Counted from the first letter of the stretch, positions 34,596-48,240 are shown. The stretch is 64,000 nt of DNA from Microvelia longipes (GCA_018340805.1 JACMZG010001914.1:2170058-2234057); one strand, 5' to 3'. The notes: generated from the sequence alone by a model not told the origin. Translations and numbers: made by a program.

Positions 34596-35954
34596 AAAAT
34601 ATTTTCTGCATAATGATACAGCATGTTTACAATCATGGTACAATAAAGCGAGAGAATCGTAGATTATGAAACTAGTAAAGTGGCATTTTATAGCCGAGGA
34701 AAATGAGCAGATTGTTCCAAGGAAAATTCGCTAAAATTAATCCTCGTTAGATTATTGTGAGGAAGAAAGAAAACCAATAAAATGAAATACAATACATGAA
34801 TCATTTCCGCATTAATTAGAGAGAAATTCAAACTAAATTTTTTTAATATTTTAATTCTAAACTCGACAATTATATTGATAAGATAAAATTTCTGATAAGA
34901 ATATAAGATTGACTATTTCAACTTTTTCAAACACTAGCAATAAAGTAGTTAGCAATAAAGTTAACTAGTACAACTATTGCTCTAGCAATCGCAACGTTAT
35001 CAATGTGACAGAGTAAATTTATTAAACCCAGTATCAGTTATTTAATAATTTAATAAAGCATCAACTTTTTGGCTCGGCAGTGTCTTTTGTTTTTTGCTCT
35101 ACTTGGCTGTTTCTCTTGAGGGCTGAAGTCAGGTCTTCAAAGATAGGATCTGAGAAGTTAGTCATCATGTCTATATAATGACGTATCTAAATCTAAACGT
35201 AATCCTCTATCCATAAATTACAGAATAACGTCAAATGAGGAAAAATAATTTTAAATATTTCGAAAATCCGGTGTAAGAAATTTAAAATTATTGCTTTTCA
35301 CTTTTATTATATAATTGATTACTTATTACAGTAATCACATAGTCAACAGCACTAAACACCACTATCTTGTTGCATAGCAATTTGTATTGTGTATTTTAAG
35401 TCATAACTGCATATGTATTATAAATGAGTTGCATAAATTATACAAAATAAGTTTTTAATGCATCTAGCTAACAGGAAAAAAATTAAAAATTGCAGCTGAT
35501 GGAAAATTATATGGAAGAGTGAGCTCGGGGTCAAACAAGATATTTCATTAGAATGAAGCAGAGAGAACTTCTTATACCTCGTTATAGGAATAGGTCAATT
35601 AGCTATAAGATAAAGTTTTATAGCTAATAGACCCAAGTTTTAATACACACAGTATAATCTAGTAAACATCCCTGACTGATTAAGTTGATTATAACTTACA
35701 TTCTATGTATATTATTTACTGACATGTATATAAAAGATTTAAATTAAGTTCATTTTTACGTCAGGAATTAACAAAAGAATAGCTCCAAGTTCCATTTTAA
35801 CTACAGGTATCTATTATAAAATTACTTAGTACTTAAATAAACATTATGAATGAGTCACATGAGTCAACATGAAAAATAGATCAAGCATATATTTATACAT
35901 TCATACATACATATATTTTATATATTTATATATATTATATATATATATATATAT

Positions 35955-35997
<43 letters not shown>

Positions 35998-38027
35998 CTA
36001 GGTGAAATTAATATAATGATGTTTTTCTTAGATACAATTTTAAGGAACTGCTTCGTGATGATTCGAGTAAAAATATATATTTATAGATATTATTACTTGT
36101 TTGAAAATATGATTTTTATCTGATTCAATTATAAGGTGAAGAAATGTGTTATTTCATAGCTAAGCAGTTATACAGAGATTTCAAAACAGTTGCTGGATGA
36201 ATTAAACATGAGGTAGCTGTCAAACGATCACTCTTACGCGTTTCCTGAATGTCGTCACTATCAATTTCTTCAATTTCTTATCTTTTCTTTTTTTTCTTTT
36301 CGCTTTTATCTGTTAATTATAAGAAATGGATTGTTTACTTTAAATTTTGTCATTGTAAATAAATAGTAATGAATCGTCAATTTCTAACTAAAATCTTTTA
36401 TGTTCATATTGTCATTGGAAGGATAGTCAACAGGTTGTTATGGTTTTCGGATGTGGTTTCCTGGAACAAGGTAAAATAAATATTCAAAGAAGAATAGTAT
36501 ATTCAATTAAAATATACTTTAAATTAATTATATTTATTTGCATCATTTATTGTGACATAATTATATCACATACATAATCTAATGCAAAGCTTTAACCAAG
36601 TGGGGGAAAGGCTAAAGGGAGTGAATCCTCCCTAAGCATATTTTAAAGAATCTCAGAATTCATAAAAACCTGCAGTCAAGATTTAAACGACGTGTTAATC
36701 CTTCTCATTTGGAATCTTAGAATAATACTATATACAGGGAACAGGGTGTTTTATATAAAGTGTCTAACGAAGAAGGAAGTGATGTTACTCCTTAAACGAA
36801 TTACTACGCAAATGTTTTGAATAACAATTTTAAATAGAAACATTAACGATCCAAAATATTGGACATAGTTAATCGTTCGTCCTTTTGGAAATTTGCTCAC
36901 TTATACTACAAGACCAATGTATTCTTTCTAGCTTTAACAGTTTAAGAGCTATTATTATGATTTTATGATGCAAGGTCAAATAATTGTTAAAAATATTAAA
37001 TTTGATCTTGCAGGAAAACGGTAGGAGATTTTGGTTAATATTATAGTCAATTTTTTGTCGCCGTTTAGGAGTACCATCACCTCCTTCTTTGGTGGACAGT
37101 TTATGCGAAGTACACAAGGAGCATTTCTAATAACAGCAATGCCGGTTCACTGGTGATATTAAGTAATGCTGCCACCCTAACAATATATAATTTTCTTATA
37201 ACTAAGTTGGAAATACTTCCGGTTCCTAAATTATTATGTTCTATTATTAATTAATGATTGATTAACCAATAAATACTGATATATAGGTGCTATATAATGT
37301 TTTAATAATTTTATATTGTATTTAAAAGCTTTAGTAATAAGTATGTTAAATTCAGTCCTCGTCAACTAAAACTAGACTCTTGTACTTCTTTAACTTTTTT
37401 GCTATCAAAGACCGATTTCATTAATAATACCGAGGGGACGCTTTAAAAAAACAAAATTAAAAAAATATATATTTTACTTGCATATTAATTTCTTTAGCAA
37501 TATTTTACCGCCAGCCTATGTAAAATACACGTTTTATCACCTTCGCAATAAAATATTTTTTTTTTTTTTGGTAGTACGTAATTGAGCACTTTATTGGACC
37601 GTTTTTAGGATGAGAAGCCAATCATTATTGTTATAGGAGGTTATTTAGTACTTTTCACCTCCGAGGACAATAATGAATGTAAAAAAACTCCTAGGACGTA
37701 AAAGTAATTCATATATTGCCGCCATTACTGTAATGTAGCGTGTTCAAAAAAACAATCTGTGTAAAACCTTCATGAGGTTTCTTTAAAAACGTTCATTTTG
37801 TTTCTGTTTTTGTTCGTACACTAATTTTTTTTTTTCGTTTTTAAAAGGTGTTCTAATTGACAATTTTTGTGTGTTTATTTGTAAAGCTTTTACATTTTTG
37901 AGTAAAAGTGTTAAGCTATGGATGAATTCAATGACGACAATAATGTGGAGTTAATTGGACGTTTGTTTTTTTTCAATTAAGTACATAGCACAGTTTATTT
38001 AATGAGTGCTACCTCAAAAAAATAGTG
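34596..38027. other. Unassigned AT-rich spacer
   Basis: It contains (TA)n at 35920-35989, ACAGGGTG at 36741 and a poly-T run at 37557-37569. No gene was recognised. Confidence 0.5.
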
Positions 38028-38142
38028 TATGCCATCCGGCTGAGAATGTCCTTATGTCTTGGCAATTTTTCCCGACTCGCTTCGCTCGTCGGTAAATCTA
38101 ATTGCCGTGACATAAAGACACATTTCTCAGCCTTATGGCATA
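38028..38142. repeat. 115-bp palindromic element with CTCGCTTCGCTCG centre
   Basis: TATGCCATCCGGCTGAGAAT (left) pairs imperfectly with ATTTCTCAGCCTTATGGCATA (right, to 38142). The middle words TGTC.TTATGTC.TGGCAATT and AATTGCCGTGACATAAAGACA also pair. The centre is CGACTCGCTTCGCTCGTCG. Confidence 0.85.
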
Positions 38143-38176
38143 AATAACCATTTTTACTGACATTTTTAATGTTGTT

Positions 38177-38607
38177 AAGATGACACTTTGTTCGGCCATA
38201 GGCCGTGGCACCTCAAAGAGGTTGGTTGGTAACATGCATATAAATTAATTAAATTAGTTATATTATATAAATTAATTAAATTAATTTAACTATAATATAT
38301 ATCTAAAACATTTCTTATCTCTAATATAAATATCACATAATTTAACATTAAAATAATTTCTATAAATAAACATAACACATTTCAAATTTATATATTTTGT
38401 AGTCCATATTTATACTTCTATAATTCTTAATTTTATTCTCCTCCCTATCATACTGATTTTACTTTATTTTTCAATTATTTTATAATATAATACATTTAAA
38501 AGTTATTTTGTTTGAGTCATTGTAATCTTGTATCTATAGTTTATAACCTTTTATAAATAATAAATGGCTTATTTATTTATTTATTTATTTATTAAAGATG
38601 ACACTTT
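38177..38607 (+). mobile_element. LINE 3'-end fragment with (TTTA)n tail and target duplication
   Basis: AAGATGACACTTT flanks the insert at 38177-38189 and 38595-38607. The insert ends AATAAATGGCTTA(TTTA)n, a typical LINE 3' end that resembles the tail of the LINE at 47508-48240. It holds only non-coding 3' sequence, so it is strongly 5'-truncated. Confidence 0.88.
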
Positions 38608-40804
38608 ACGGCCTCCTAAGAAAAGTATATTTTTGTTTTTTTGCAAAAACATAAGCTTATTTTGCTATAAAAGGCAATTTTAGTATTTTATGCGACTTTT
38701 GAAAATTTTACTTATTAATAATGAAAAATGTATATTTCTCAGATTATACTATTTCACTCAGCAATTGTTATTCGGATAAAAATTCTTACTTCCTTATTTT
38801 AATAATGAATAAAATACAATTACTGTAATTACAATAACAATACAATGTGCCATGCGGACACAATCATACACAAATATTTATGCCACAGACATTCATTCCA
38901 ATACAATGCATGATAAATATCATTTACTTTTCTGTTTAATCAAGACCTTTTTGTATGTTATAGTAAAGATTTTAAAAGAACTATTTAATAAATGACATAA
39001 TTTTAATTTTGACGTATTAGAATGTCATTTTAATTTTCATGGCATATGTATGACACATTAATAGTTAGTTATATTTAATGATTTTTAAACAAACAAAGAA
39101 TACGATTGAATTAATTTTCTTGTCTCTTCTTTTAGTTTGCAGTCTGAAGACTGAATCGCAGTTTTTTACTTTTCCTCATTTATACCGTAGGTAATATGAG
39201 AAAATATCAATACCTTAAAAAATATATCTTTATTGTAAAAATGTATAAGAATATATATATATAATATATATATATTATATATATATAATATATATAATAT
39301 ATATATATGTTGTGTGTGTGTGTGTGTGTGTGTGTGTAGTAGGTTATTAAATATTAGCTTTAATTATTGCAGAACTAAAGCTGATTTAATGTCTATTTGA
39401 CTCTTTTAGTATTATAAGTACGAACTGCACATGCTTACATTCATTGCAATAACTGCGCTAGTACTAAATTTACAGGAAGACTTACCTTTGTATGGTTTCC
39501 TGTTGTTCTGCCTAATGAGAAGGTTATAAAAAAATTGTAAAATGGAATATCTTTTATATTAAACAGTGTTTCATTTTAATTACTTTTAGCACCAAAAGTT
39601 ACTAAAATCACAACTAACATGCACAGAAGAAAGATGCGCCTCCCTGTGGCCGTGGAGCGGCATAGAGGCCTATTAAGGCCTCTTGATTTTTTGCTATAAC
39701 CATAGGAAGATAAGTTTGCTCCTATTTCTCTATCTCTTACAACTTCCATGGGGTCAGAAAAGTTTCTTAATGCGTCATCCCCTTTATTCAAGATTCCTTC
39801 TAAATATTATATCACAATTAATTTACTTAAATTAAGTACCTTAGAATGTGATCTACGAACCTAATTTTCTTTTACATCCCTTAATTAAAAAAAATATTTT
39901 ATTTATTATTTTCTTCTATGTTTTTGTGTTGTTTATTTCATGTAAAACCTGCTCACTACTTATATAGTAGCACAAGATATTTTAAAAATCCTTGAAAGAC
40001 ACCTCTTGAATTCTTCTAGTTCCATCAGTCAAAGTTATATTTACTGTCGGTTCGGTAGGGTTTCTATCGCTGTTTAAATAAATATGTAATAAAACAGTCA
40101 ATGTATAAATTGTGTATTATTTATTCTGACACAACGTAATGCAAGACTAATGTCTAGAAGAATAAATCCTTGAGGTGGTTTAGCCAGTGATAACAAGGAA
40201 GTCAACTATCACGATTTTTCCATCATGATCCTAATCACAGTCTAAGATGCAAAAACATTCAACCTCTATTCTCTGGTGTATAATGCGTTATGCATTATAG
40301 CCAGATGCCGTTTTTAGTGTATTTTAATGCAAAACATTAAATTTTCCGTGCATGTATACCGACGGTTAAAAGAAGGAATACTAAAAATTATTTGATAAAA
40401 ATTTACCAGGAGGGCTTTGAAATATTTTATTGTCTTTTTTTCTATTTCAAAACAATTATAAGATAACGACTTTCTTTCATATTAGAAGACATATTAGAAA
40501 ATAGAAGAATTATTTTAAAATGTTTAAAAGATAAAAGACTACACTTTGTTAATTTTACCAACTTGAAATGATAGAAGTGATTGGAAACAAGTTTTACGAA
40601 AGTTATTTCCATTTTCCAGTTGATTTGTCGAGGTAATGACGGTGTTTGTCAATGAGTCAGTGCTCTGTGACACGGCTAGAGAGACTCATGTCAGGGTTTA
40701 GCTGCTGGGGCGGGCTCATGTCAGTCTTTACTGGAATCCACTTGATTTGACTACTAACGCACCACTTTCACCTTGTTACAAATCTCCCGTAATTAGTCTT
40801 TTTA
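38608..40804. other. Unassigned spacer with (TA)n(TG)n at 39252-39338
   Basis: TTACTTTTCCTCATTTATAC near 39167 is a fragment of the MITE family at 40805. The open minus frame 39576-39791 (71 codons) has no domain I can name. Confidence 0.5.
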
Positions 40805-41527
40805 CTTTTCCTCATTTATACCGTAGGTATATAGGAAAAGTATTGTGTTTGCAAAAAAATTGCGAAACCGTACTACTACCGTATATGTTTCTACTTAATT
40901 CTCTATAATTTTGTATATGTATATCTAGATATATATCTTCATCTGTGCCAAATCTCAAAGAGTTAGACAAATATTTCTGCATTTTATAAATTTTCAATAA
41001 TTTTGCAGTCATCATTGCGGGTTAATGACGTCATAAAAATTATTTTCTGGATTACATATTTGAAGTAATTTTTTATAATTTCTTCCAAAGAACGTATTCA
41101 TGTTAACTAATAAAAATTAGTCGGCAAAGGTCGGCACCTTCGTTAGTCTAACATATGAATACATACGTGCTAACGCTCTAATCGATCCAAACATTTTTTC
41201 GTGTTTCATAACTATCGAAATTTTCACTGTCATTAATGACTTAGTATTCTATGAAGTCAGGTTAATGACGTCAAAAAAATATATTCCGGATAGCTCAACA
41301 TTAACCAAATGGTAATTTTGTACTAAGTTATACACTCTAGGAGCTAGGATAATGACACACCCTTACACAAACCCACGCACTACACACACATACAGAGAAA
41401 AAATATGGAACATTAACTCAAGAGGTCTTAAAACAATTAAAACCGATAATTAAGGTGAGGTCCCGTGTTCGGATTTCTAGCATACACAATACTTTTCCTA
41501 TATACCTTCAGTATAAATGAGGAAAAG
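40805..41527. mobile_element. MITE family F, 723 bp, TA-flanked
   Basis: Terminal inverted repeats of about 48 bp start CTTTTCCTCATTTATACC and continue GGTATATAGGAAAAGTATTG. TA lies on both outer sides (40803-40804, 41528-41529), fitting a Tc1/mariner-type duplication. Each terminal repeat is itself hairpin-forming (CTTTTCC...GGAAAAG). GGTTAATGACGTCA occurs twice inside. No transposase. Confidence 0.85.
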
Positions 41528-44150
41528 TAATAAAATGAATAAACTTGTATAATATAATTATAGATTGAAAATCTCGAGGAAATCTACTTTAAAATTACTC
41601 TATTTAAAGAGAAAAGAACTCTTTAAACGGATTGTTGGCTGTAGCATTGAATGGCTCATCGAGAAAAGGTCGAGGCAAATGATATTGCAAACAATATCAG
41701 TGTCAGACAGTAATGTCTTCCTGTCTTTGTTCCTTTCCATTGGTTTGTACAAATACAGCAGGAAGGGATTCATCGAAACCCCCTACTCATGATCAACTTC
41801 AATGATCAATATCTATAGACATTTGTCTGGTGTCATTTATATTAGTTACACAATCATCACATTTTAATGGATTTTACAATATTTTAATAAAACTAAGCAT
41901 CTTCCTTGGTTAGACCCAAGGAACTTATATACAAGGAAGGTGGGTATCCCCACTCATCTACTAACACTACTGCAGCCTTCTTATTGTCAGGTTATTCAAG
42001 CTAAATTTTAGTTCTTTGCAATAGTTGCGGTTAATGGCACGTAATTAATTAAATTCTCACTTTGTTGGTGATTTTTACGTTTAAATAAATAACTAATCCC
42101 GAAATTTAAGTATGTTGGTATTAAGAGAGTTAGACATTAAGAGAGAAAACACAATATTTATAGGTTTTTCAATACTTACAAATTCTGTGTCTAAGTCTTT
42201 CTTCCCCCTCTATTTTCTTTCTTATACGTTGGCGATTAAATTTTAGCTTCAACTTTGTGGTTAGTCCGAGGATCTTTAATTAAAGTCATGACGCGCTTAG
42301 TCACTTTATCACAAAACAAAGTGACTCCGTTGAGGATAAACCAATGCTTGTGGGGTCATTATTGGGGGTTAACATTAAAGTAAAATTAAATAACGTTAAA
42401 CATACACAATTAACTACTATACAATAATAAAGAACTAAAACTTTACTCGACGTAGTAGTGCTGCGAGTGCCCGAGGGAGTAGAGGGAGTTGGCGACACTA
42501 TTTAAATTCAGAAGGCCTGACACGTTCCTTCCTCTTTATATAAGTTCCTAGGTATTTCATACGACGTTCATGGGGTCATTTCAGTTCCCTTGTCGCATCA
42601 TCCTGGATTCAAGATTCTTGGGTCAGGAACTTGGCGACCCAAGTTCCAATCACTTAAATTAAGCTGTCGTTATCAGTACATAGTTTAAACATGATTGGCT
42701 AATCTTTTAACTTTGTCTCTAGTTTATAAAGCAGCTATTCATATATTTTTTACAATAAAAAGCTATCTTGAAAACATGAAAGATTTTGCGATATTACGAA
42801 TATGATTCTGCGATTATGTTGTATTAATTTTTTTTAATTATTGAATTATCAAGTTGTTTTTTATCATCAATAAAAATTGACTGATTTAAATGTTTTAATT
42901 TCTTACTCCATTAACTATATTAATATAAAAAAGCCTGAAATATACATTTTGTAAACTTTTTACATCTATAACTTTCATTAAAAATACATGAAACCCATAA
43001 AATGTATTTAGACATAAAAATATCATTAAAAGCCATATTTCTATTAAATTATGTTAATAAATAAGATGTTTCAAATGTCACCAGTCGAACATTTGTAAAA
43101 AAAAATCGTTTTTGAAAGTTGATGTGATATTATTAAAAAATTAAAATGAGCCTAAATAAAAATTTTAAAAATATAGGTGTAATAAACCTGGAAAAAAGTA
43201 ACGGAGACCCGTTTTTGATAAATGAGACACGTATTGTAGACAGCTTGGCTCTTGGAGTCTGACACATTCTTCCCCAGTTTTTCTGAATAGAGATATTTGT
43301 TTTAATGAGAAACTAAGAATGAATTCATAGAAACATTTTTTTATATGGTTTTATTTACAGTGTTGGATTGCCCCTAATAACGATGGCTTTAATTTTGATG
43401 AACGAACTAAGTCTTGCTACAAGACTGATTAATTTGTGAACATGGTTAGGTTTGTCATAGTTATGGAGGTGGTTTTAATCCTTCATTTAGACCGGGTTCT
43501 AATCTTATTTGGATAGACTGGGCTGCGGACATTGTGGACATGTTAAAAGTCCTAGACAGTTTGGTTTGTCGTGTTGGTAGACAGTTTGGCTTGTCGTGTT
43601 GGTAGACTGGATGGGTTATTGTAAATATTTTATTGACTATTTTTAGTTTATAAAACTACTTATATTCCCAGTATATTAACCATAAAGACAGAATTTATAT
43701 AAGAAATTTCTTATAAAAATTTATGTCTTTAGTTTCTGCATTATTGAGAAGAACCACTATTTTACTCCAAGTACATTTATTAGGGTCCTTAATTATTTAT
43801 TCCCTTTTGGTCGTAGCACACAATCTATAAAGCATGAACTGTTGAAGCAAGTGCCATACTCAGCCGTGGTCGAAATTCGAACCCAGGCAGGTCAGACATT
43901 ACTGTTTGGCTGATAAAATGTAATGCGGCTTATAATATGAGCCATTCCGCACCCCCGTCTTCAGTCAATAGGATCATTAATGCATCCTTAAATTCAAATG
44001 CAGATTTTGTTAGAAAATGACAAACAAACAAAGTAAATCCAGAAGCTCTTTTGAAGCCATCATTTAATCTGACATTAATAGTAGCTGAAATCAATGTCAA
44101 ACGTATTCTTTGAAACAGGAATATCCCTTGTAATTCGTTGGTTCCTACTA
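41528..44150. other. Unassigned spacer
   Basis: A 28-bp duplication (GACAGTTTGGTTTGTCGTGT) lies at about 43552-43608. The minus open frame 42301-42498 is unrecognised. Confidence 0.5.
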
Positions 44151-44156
44151 AAGGCG

Positions 44157-44210
<54 letters not shown>

Positions 44211-44226
44211 TCTCTCTCTCTCTCTC

Positions 44227-44270
<44 letters not shown>

Positions 44271-44273
44271 ATA

Positions 44274-44324
<51 letters not shown>
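44157..44324. repeat. (TA)n with a (TC)n insert
   Basis: Long TA runs broken by a TC run at 44211-44227. Confidence 0.97.
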
Positions 44325-44327
<3 letters not shown>

Positions 44328-45008
44328 CCCTCCCAAAAATCTACGAAATCTACTCTCCACACATACCCTCTTCCACTCCTCCATGACTTCAACCTCATAA
44401 GGTCAATTTTTCTTTGAAAATTCGGCAAAAGGGAAATGCTAATCACTTTTTGCTGACCTCTAAACTGTGCAATTGCGATGCGAGCAAATAGTCTAATGTT
44501 TGCTTTGAATATGATTGGAATTTGATCGATTGATTTAGTTTTAGCCTTTACCCCACTCATTTTTATGCCTTTTTTGTGAGAAAGTCATACTTCACTCGCA
44601 ATACACGACCAATATTAGTTCTGAGGATTTGTTTTGAGATTCGGCCTAATCTCAAAACAAATCCTGCATACGCCTCTACGAATATTTTAAAAATCATGCT
44701 AACTTCACTGAATATAAAGTTAAGTAACTTAATTAAAAAGCACTAAGGAAGTTTATTTTTTTATACTTCTGGATCTATGAGAAGAATATATTACACTTCA
44801 ATAGAAGGACTTTTAATAAGCTAAGGACATTAACCTTGCCATAAAACTATCATAGCTAAGAAATATTGTCTAATAAGCATTAGAAAACTTTTAATTGACA
44901 TTGTTTTGGCGTTGATTCCACAATACTGACTGTATTTCAAGTTCCATTTTATTTCTTATTTAAGTTTTTATTGCATCATTTCGCAATATTCTTATTTATT
45001 GCAGATTT
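44325..45008. other. Unassigned spacer with an 18-bp perfect hairpin
   Basis: AGGATTTGTTTTGAGATT at 44624-44641 pairs perfectly with 44648-44665 across a 6-nt loop. Nothing else was recognised. Confidence 0.6.
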
Positions 45009-45315
45009 TAACTTTTCCTCGCCTACAAAAAGAAAAGTATTGTGCTCGCCATAAATAATAATGACTTGGAACAAAAATCAGATTATTGGATACTTGGAAC
45101 AAAAATCAGATACTTGGAACAAAAATCAGATACTTGGAACACTTGGATACTTGAAAAAAATCACTTGGAAAAACTTTGGAAAATCACTTGGATACTTGAA
45201 AAAAATCAGATACTTGGAACACTTGGATACTTGAAAAAAATCACTTGGAAAAACTTTGGAAAATCACTTGGATACTTAAAAAAAAAACAGATACTTGGAA
45301 CAAAAATTTTTATTT
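45009..45315. repeat. MITE F terminal repeat followed by a TACTTGGA minisatellite
   Basis: TAACTTTTCCTCGCCTACAA...AAGTATTGTG (45009-45047) is a MITE F end. It is followed at once by units built from ACTTGGAACAAAAATCAGAT, ACTTGGATACTTGAAAAAAA and TCACTTGGAAAAACTTTGG. A larger ~90-bp repeat of these is visible. The 91-codon frame over it (LEQKSD, WILEKN) is the repeat read in frame. Confidence 0.85.
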
Positions 45316-45539
45316 GAAATAGTGCAAAATCAGTTACATTTCTTAGGCCTGGCTCTTGGACTGATAAAAGTGATCAAAGGATCCAGAAAATTTAATTTTG
45401 ATATTTGTCACCATATCGAAAATATTGACCATCAAATATAAATAGTCTTATGTATAAATAATCATTATATAAAGGTAGCCATTGGCAGGTAGTCTCCGGA
45501 AGAGTAGATTTTGTAAACAAAACCAGCTTGTTGTTCACA

Positions 45540-45835
45540 TAGCTCAACAATTTATTCCCTCAAACCATTGAGATATATTACTAGCGGGGTCATACCCTAT
45601 CTCAATACATGGAAAAGCTTGAAACATATTTGTGGGGCTCTCAGTGGCTCAGTGAAACTATTGAAACCTCTTCTGAGAGTGAATAAAAGTTATAATAAAC
45701 CAATTTTTATCTGCTTTTCACAAATTGATTTCTCTTTTAAAAGTTATATTATGTAAGTTGCTGTAATTTTGCGCTGTTTATTTGAGTACATTAGTCGAAG
45801 GTGTTCAAGTTACTTTTTCAATGTTATAATAATAG
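45540..45835. repeat. Dispersed repeat family D, copy 2
   Basis: It matches 19985-20270 and 20855-20900 in ordered words (CATACCCTATCTCAATACAT, GAATAAAAGTTATAATAAAC, GTTACTTTTTCAATGTTATA). Confidence 0.7.
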
Positions 45836-46165
45836 TAATAATATCTCTACTCCTTAATCCTAGATTAATTCTTCATTAATATCGATTAATTGCGGTTCTT
45901 ATTCAAGGCATTTGATCTTAATTCGACCTTGTTCTGGCGCAAGGTGCTTTAACCGCGACAAACCTTGGCTGGCTCTGAGTCGAAACAATAATATCTAGTT
46001 TTTACAAATATATAACTGTAACCTAAGAAGTTGTGTCATTTAACTTGTAGTAAAGAAAATATCAGTTACATTAAGTTAGCATTGTTGACGTATCTTTGTT
46101 GTAGACATAGCTTAGAATAGTTTGTAAACTTACAAGAGGTGAAATAATAAGGTTTGATGGGTTTA
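45836..46165. other. Unassigned spacer
   Basis: Nothing recognised. Confidence 0.5.
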
Positions 46166-46170
46166 AATTT

Positions 46171-46192
46171 TTTCGACTTAAGTCTTCGTCAG
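46171..46192 (-). other. Partial hammerhead-like core
   Basis: On the minus strand CTGACGA (46192-46186), an extra A, then GACTTAAGTC as stem II and GAAA (46174-46171). The cleavage-site side (UH after stem III) and a convincing stem I are absent. The downstream plus-strand words AGTTTTGTAGAGAATTGT and CATACATGATGCCCT resemble 1034-1071 beside the first candidate. Confidence 0.35.
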
Positions 46193-47507
46193 TCAGACTA
46201 GGCAGGGAAGTCTAGTAAAATTCCCTGCTAATCTAAAGTTAGATCAGTTTTGTAGAGAATTGTAATTCATACATGATGCCCTGTTATTCACGGTAAAGTC
46301 ATCATCTGATGATCTCTTTAAAACCATCACCTGTTGTTTACCTAAAATCATCACCACTTGTTCGCTGTAAAATTATCACCTGTCGAGATAATGGCCGTGT
46401 ATTTTTGACCTTGTCTCAAGAATCATGTAAGAATCTAATTTATGCAACGTTTTCTCGGGGTTTTTCAGTTCTATAAAATCAAAATTGTATCTATGACGTC
46501 AATAATAAATTATTCCTAGACGATTTTAAATTACCTTTGTTCCTTTATTTATTAGGCTATAATATATCAAATAAATTTAATAAATTTTAAATTGCGGTTT
46601 AATGTTCATTAATGAAACGAAGCTGTGAAGTATGCTGATATTGTATTCATATCATATTAATTATTTACATTAGTGACCGTGGTTTTGAAATAAAGAAATA
46701 AAAACTCCGATGACGTTTGAAACAACGATGCAGTCAATTTGGCTGTTTAATTTGAAATTAAAAAGAAATTCTAGCTGCTAAGACATAAAATTTTGAATTT
46801 TTTTTTACAAGTCTTTTCCCGCATAATAATGATAATGTAACGTCAAATAAGCGTAGAAATGTAAGAAATTAATCGACTATTTTGACATAACCGCAGATAA
46901 ATACATCACTGCTGGTGAGGGCGATAATAACTTTGCATATCATTGTCTCCTAGTTCAGCTAAACACCCTGCCGTTTAATTTATTTTAACGCTCAGATATA
47001 CAGGGTGACCCCGAATTCACGTAAAAATAACTCTTGATTACTTTCAATAATTTTTCAATCAGAAACCAAGATTTAAAACATTCTGAATTAAGCTTTTAAA
47101 GCGTTAACACAATCATGACTTATTTTGAAATTTAGAGGATAAAAAGCTTTAGATTTTTTTAAATTATGTTTGTTCTATTCAGAAACAGAACAATTTTTAA
47201 AGAACAATACATAAAATAAAAGTATAACTCAGATCTGAAGAAGAGCAACTTTACGCTATACAAAGTAACTATGAGGTGATGGTATATAAATGAATCTGGT
47301 TAGTAACGACTCTCAGCACGAAAGGAATTCGTCTTTACTTAGTACGTGACAGGTTAAAATCATTCACTGCGATATAGCTAAATCCTTACAATTTGTTTGC
47401 TATTACTTGTGTTCAAAGCAATTATAAAATAATTAATGATTGCTCTGTGCAATTTTTTTTATAAATTTCTTGTTAAAGCACCTTAATGCCAGACCTATAT
47501 TGTTTTA
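46193..47507. other. Unassigned spacer
   Basis: It contains TATACAGGGTGACCC at 46997 and nothing else recognised. Confidence 0.5.
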
Positions 47508-48240
47508 ATAAATAAATAAATAAAAACCTTTATTTGCATAACATACATTTCTGTACAATGGCAAACAGTCAATGCAATCACACATATACAGTTGAAACAA
47601 TGATTTTACAACAAATATAATTAAAAAGTAATTGAAAAAGATTCTTCCTAAGTCCTAAGTAAGTAATGTTAAGTCTAGCAGTCTTTGTGAGTCTGTGCTT
47701 TCTGATAAGTAACTTATTGCTTTGTCTAGTCGGGTAGTTGTGCAAGCTGTTAATTTTATTATAATCTTGTTGGGTGTCATAGATGAAGTTAAGTGTCAGG
47801 TAACAAAATAAGGAATATAGCGTTAAAATTCTCTTAGACCTGAATAATTCTCTACGTGACTTCCTAGGATGTAATTTAAAAATAATTCTGATAGCTTTTT
47901 TTCTGTTGGAGAAAGAGATTCTGAGCTGAAGGAGCATTACCCTAACAACGATACCTTAAGAAACATGACTAAAAAATATTCATAGTGAATTATTAATAAT
48001 GATTTTACTGATAAACAATTAGATGTTTTAACCAACATATATATCCCGGTGCCTAATTTTTTAGAAACATTTTCAATATGAGGCTCCCACGATATTTTAT
48101 TATCAATATGAATTCCCAGAAACTTAACTGTCCGAACTAAACTAGATCTATAGTCATAGTAAAGGGTTTCAGTTTTATCTTTTTTGTTAACCGTATTAGA
48201 ATGAAGAAAGGAGTATTCAAAGAGTATAGGGAGCGATAGG
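47508..48240 (-). pseudogene. 5'-truncated LINE: reverse transcriptase C-terminal part
   Basis: Minus-strand reading shows VKFLGIHIDNKISWEPHIEN, KKLGTGIYMLVK and SVKSLLI (about 48170-48000). After a frameshift near 47950 come KKAIRIIFKLHPR, ILTLYSLFCYLTL and HNYPTRQSNKLLIRKHRLT (47578-47937). This is the order of the thumb and C-terminal region of Jockey/CR1-like reverse transcriptases. The left end (TTTA)n at 47508-47522 is the 3' tail. No RNase H or active-site YADD remains. Confidence 0.85.

Noticed and set aside
36431..36472. Short peptide MVFGCGFLEQ before a GTAAAA as a possible exon
   Set aside because: Too short, weak donor, and no matching partner exon was found.
39576..39791. 71-codon minus-strand frame as a gene
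   Set aside because: No recognisable domain; it lies in repeat-rich DNA and has no start or splice evidence.
45042..45317. 91-codon frame with Leu/Glu/Lys-rich repeats
   Set aside because: It coincides with a minisatellite and starts in a MITE end.
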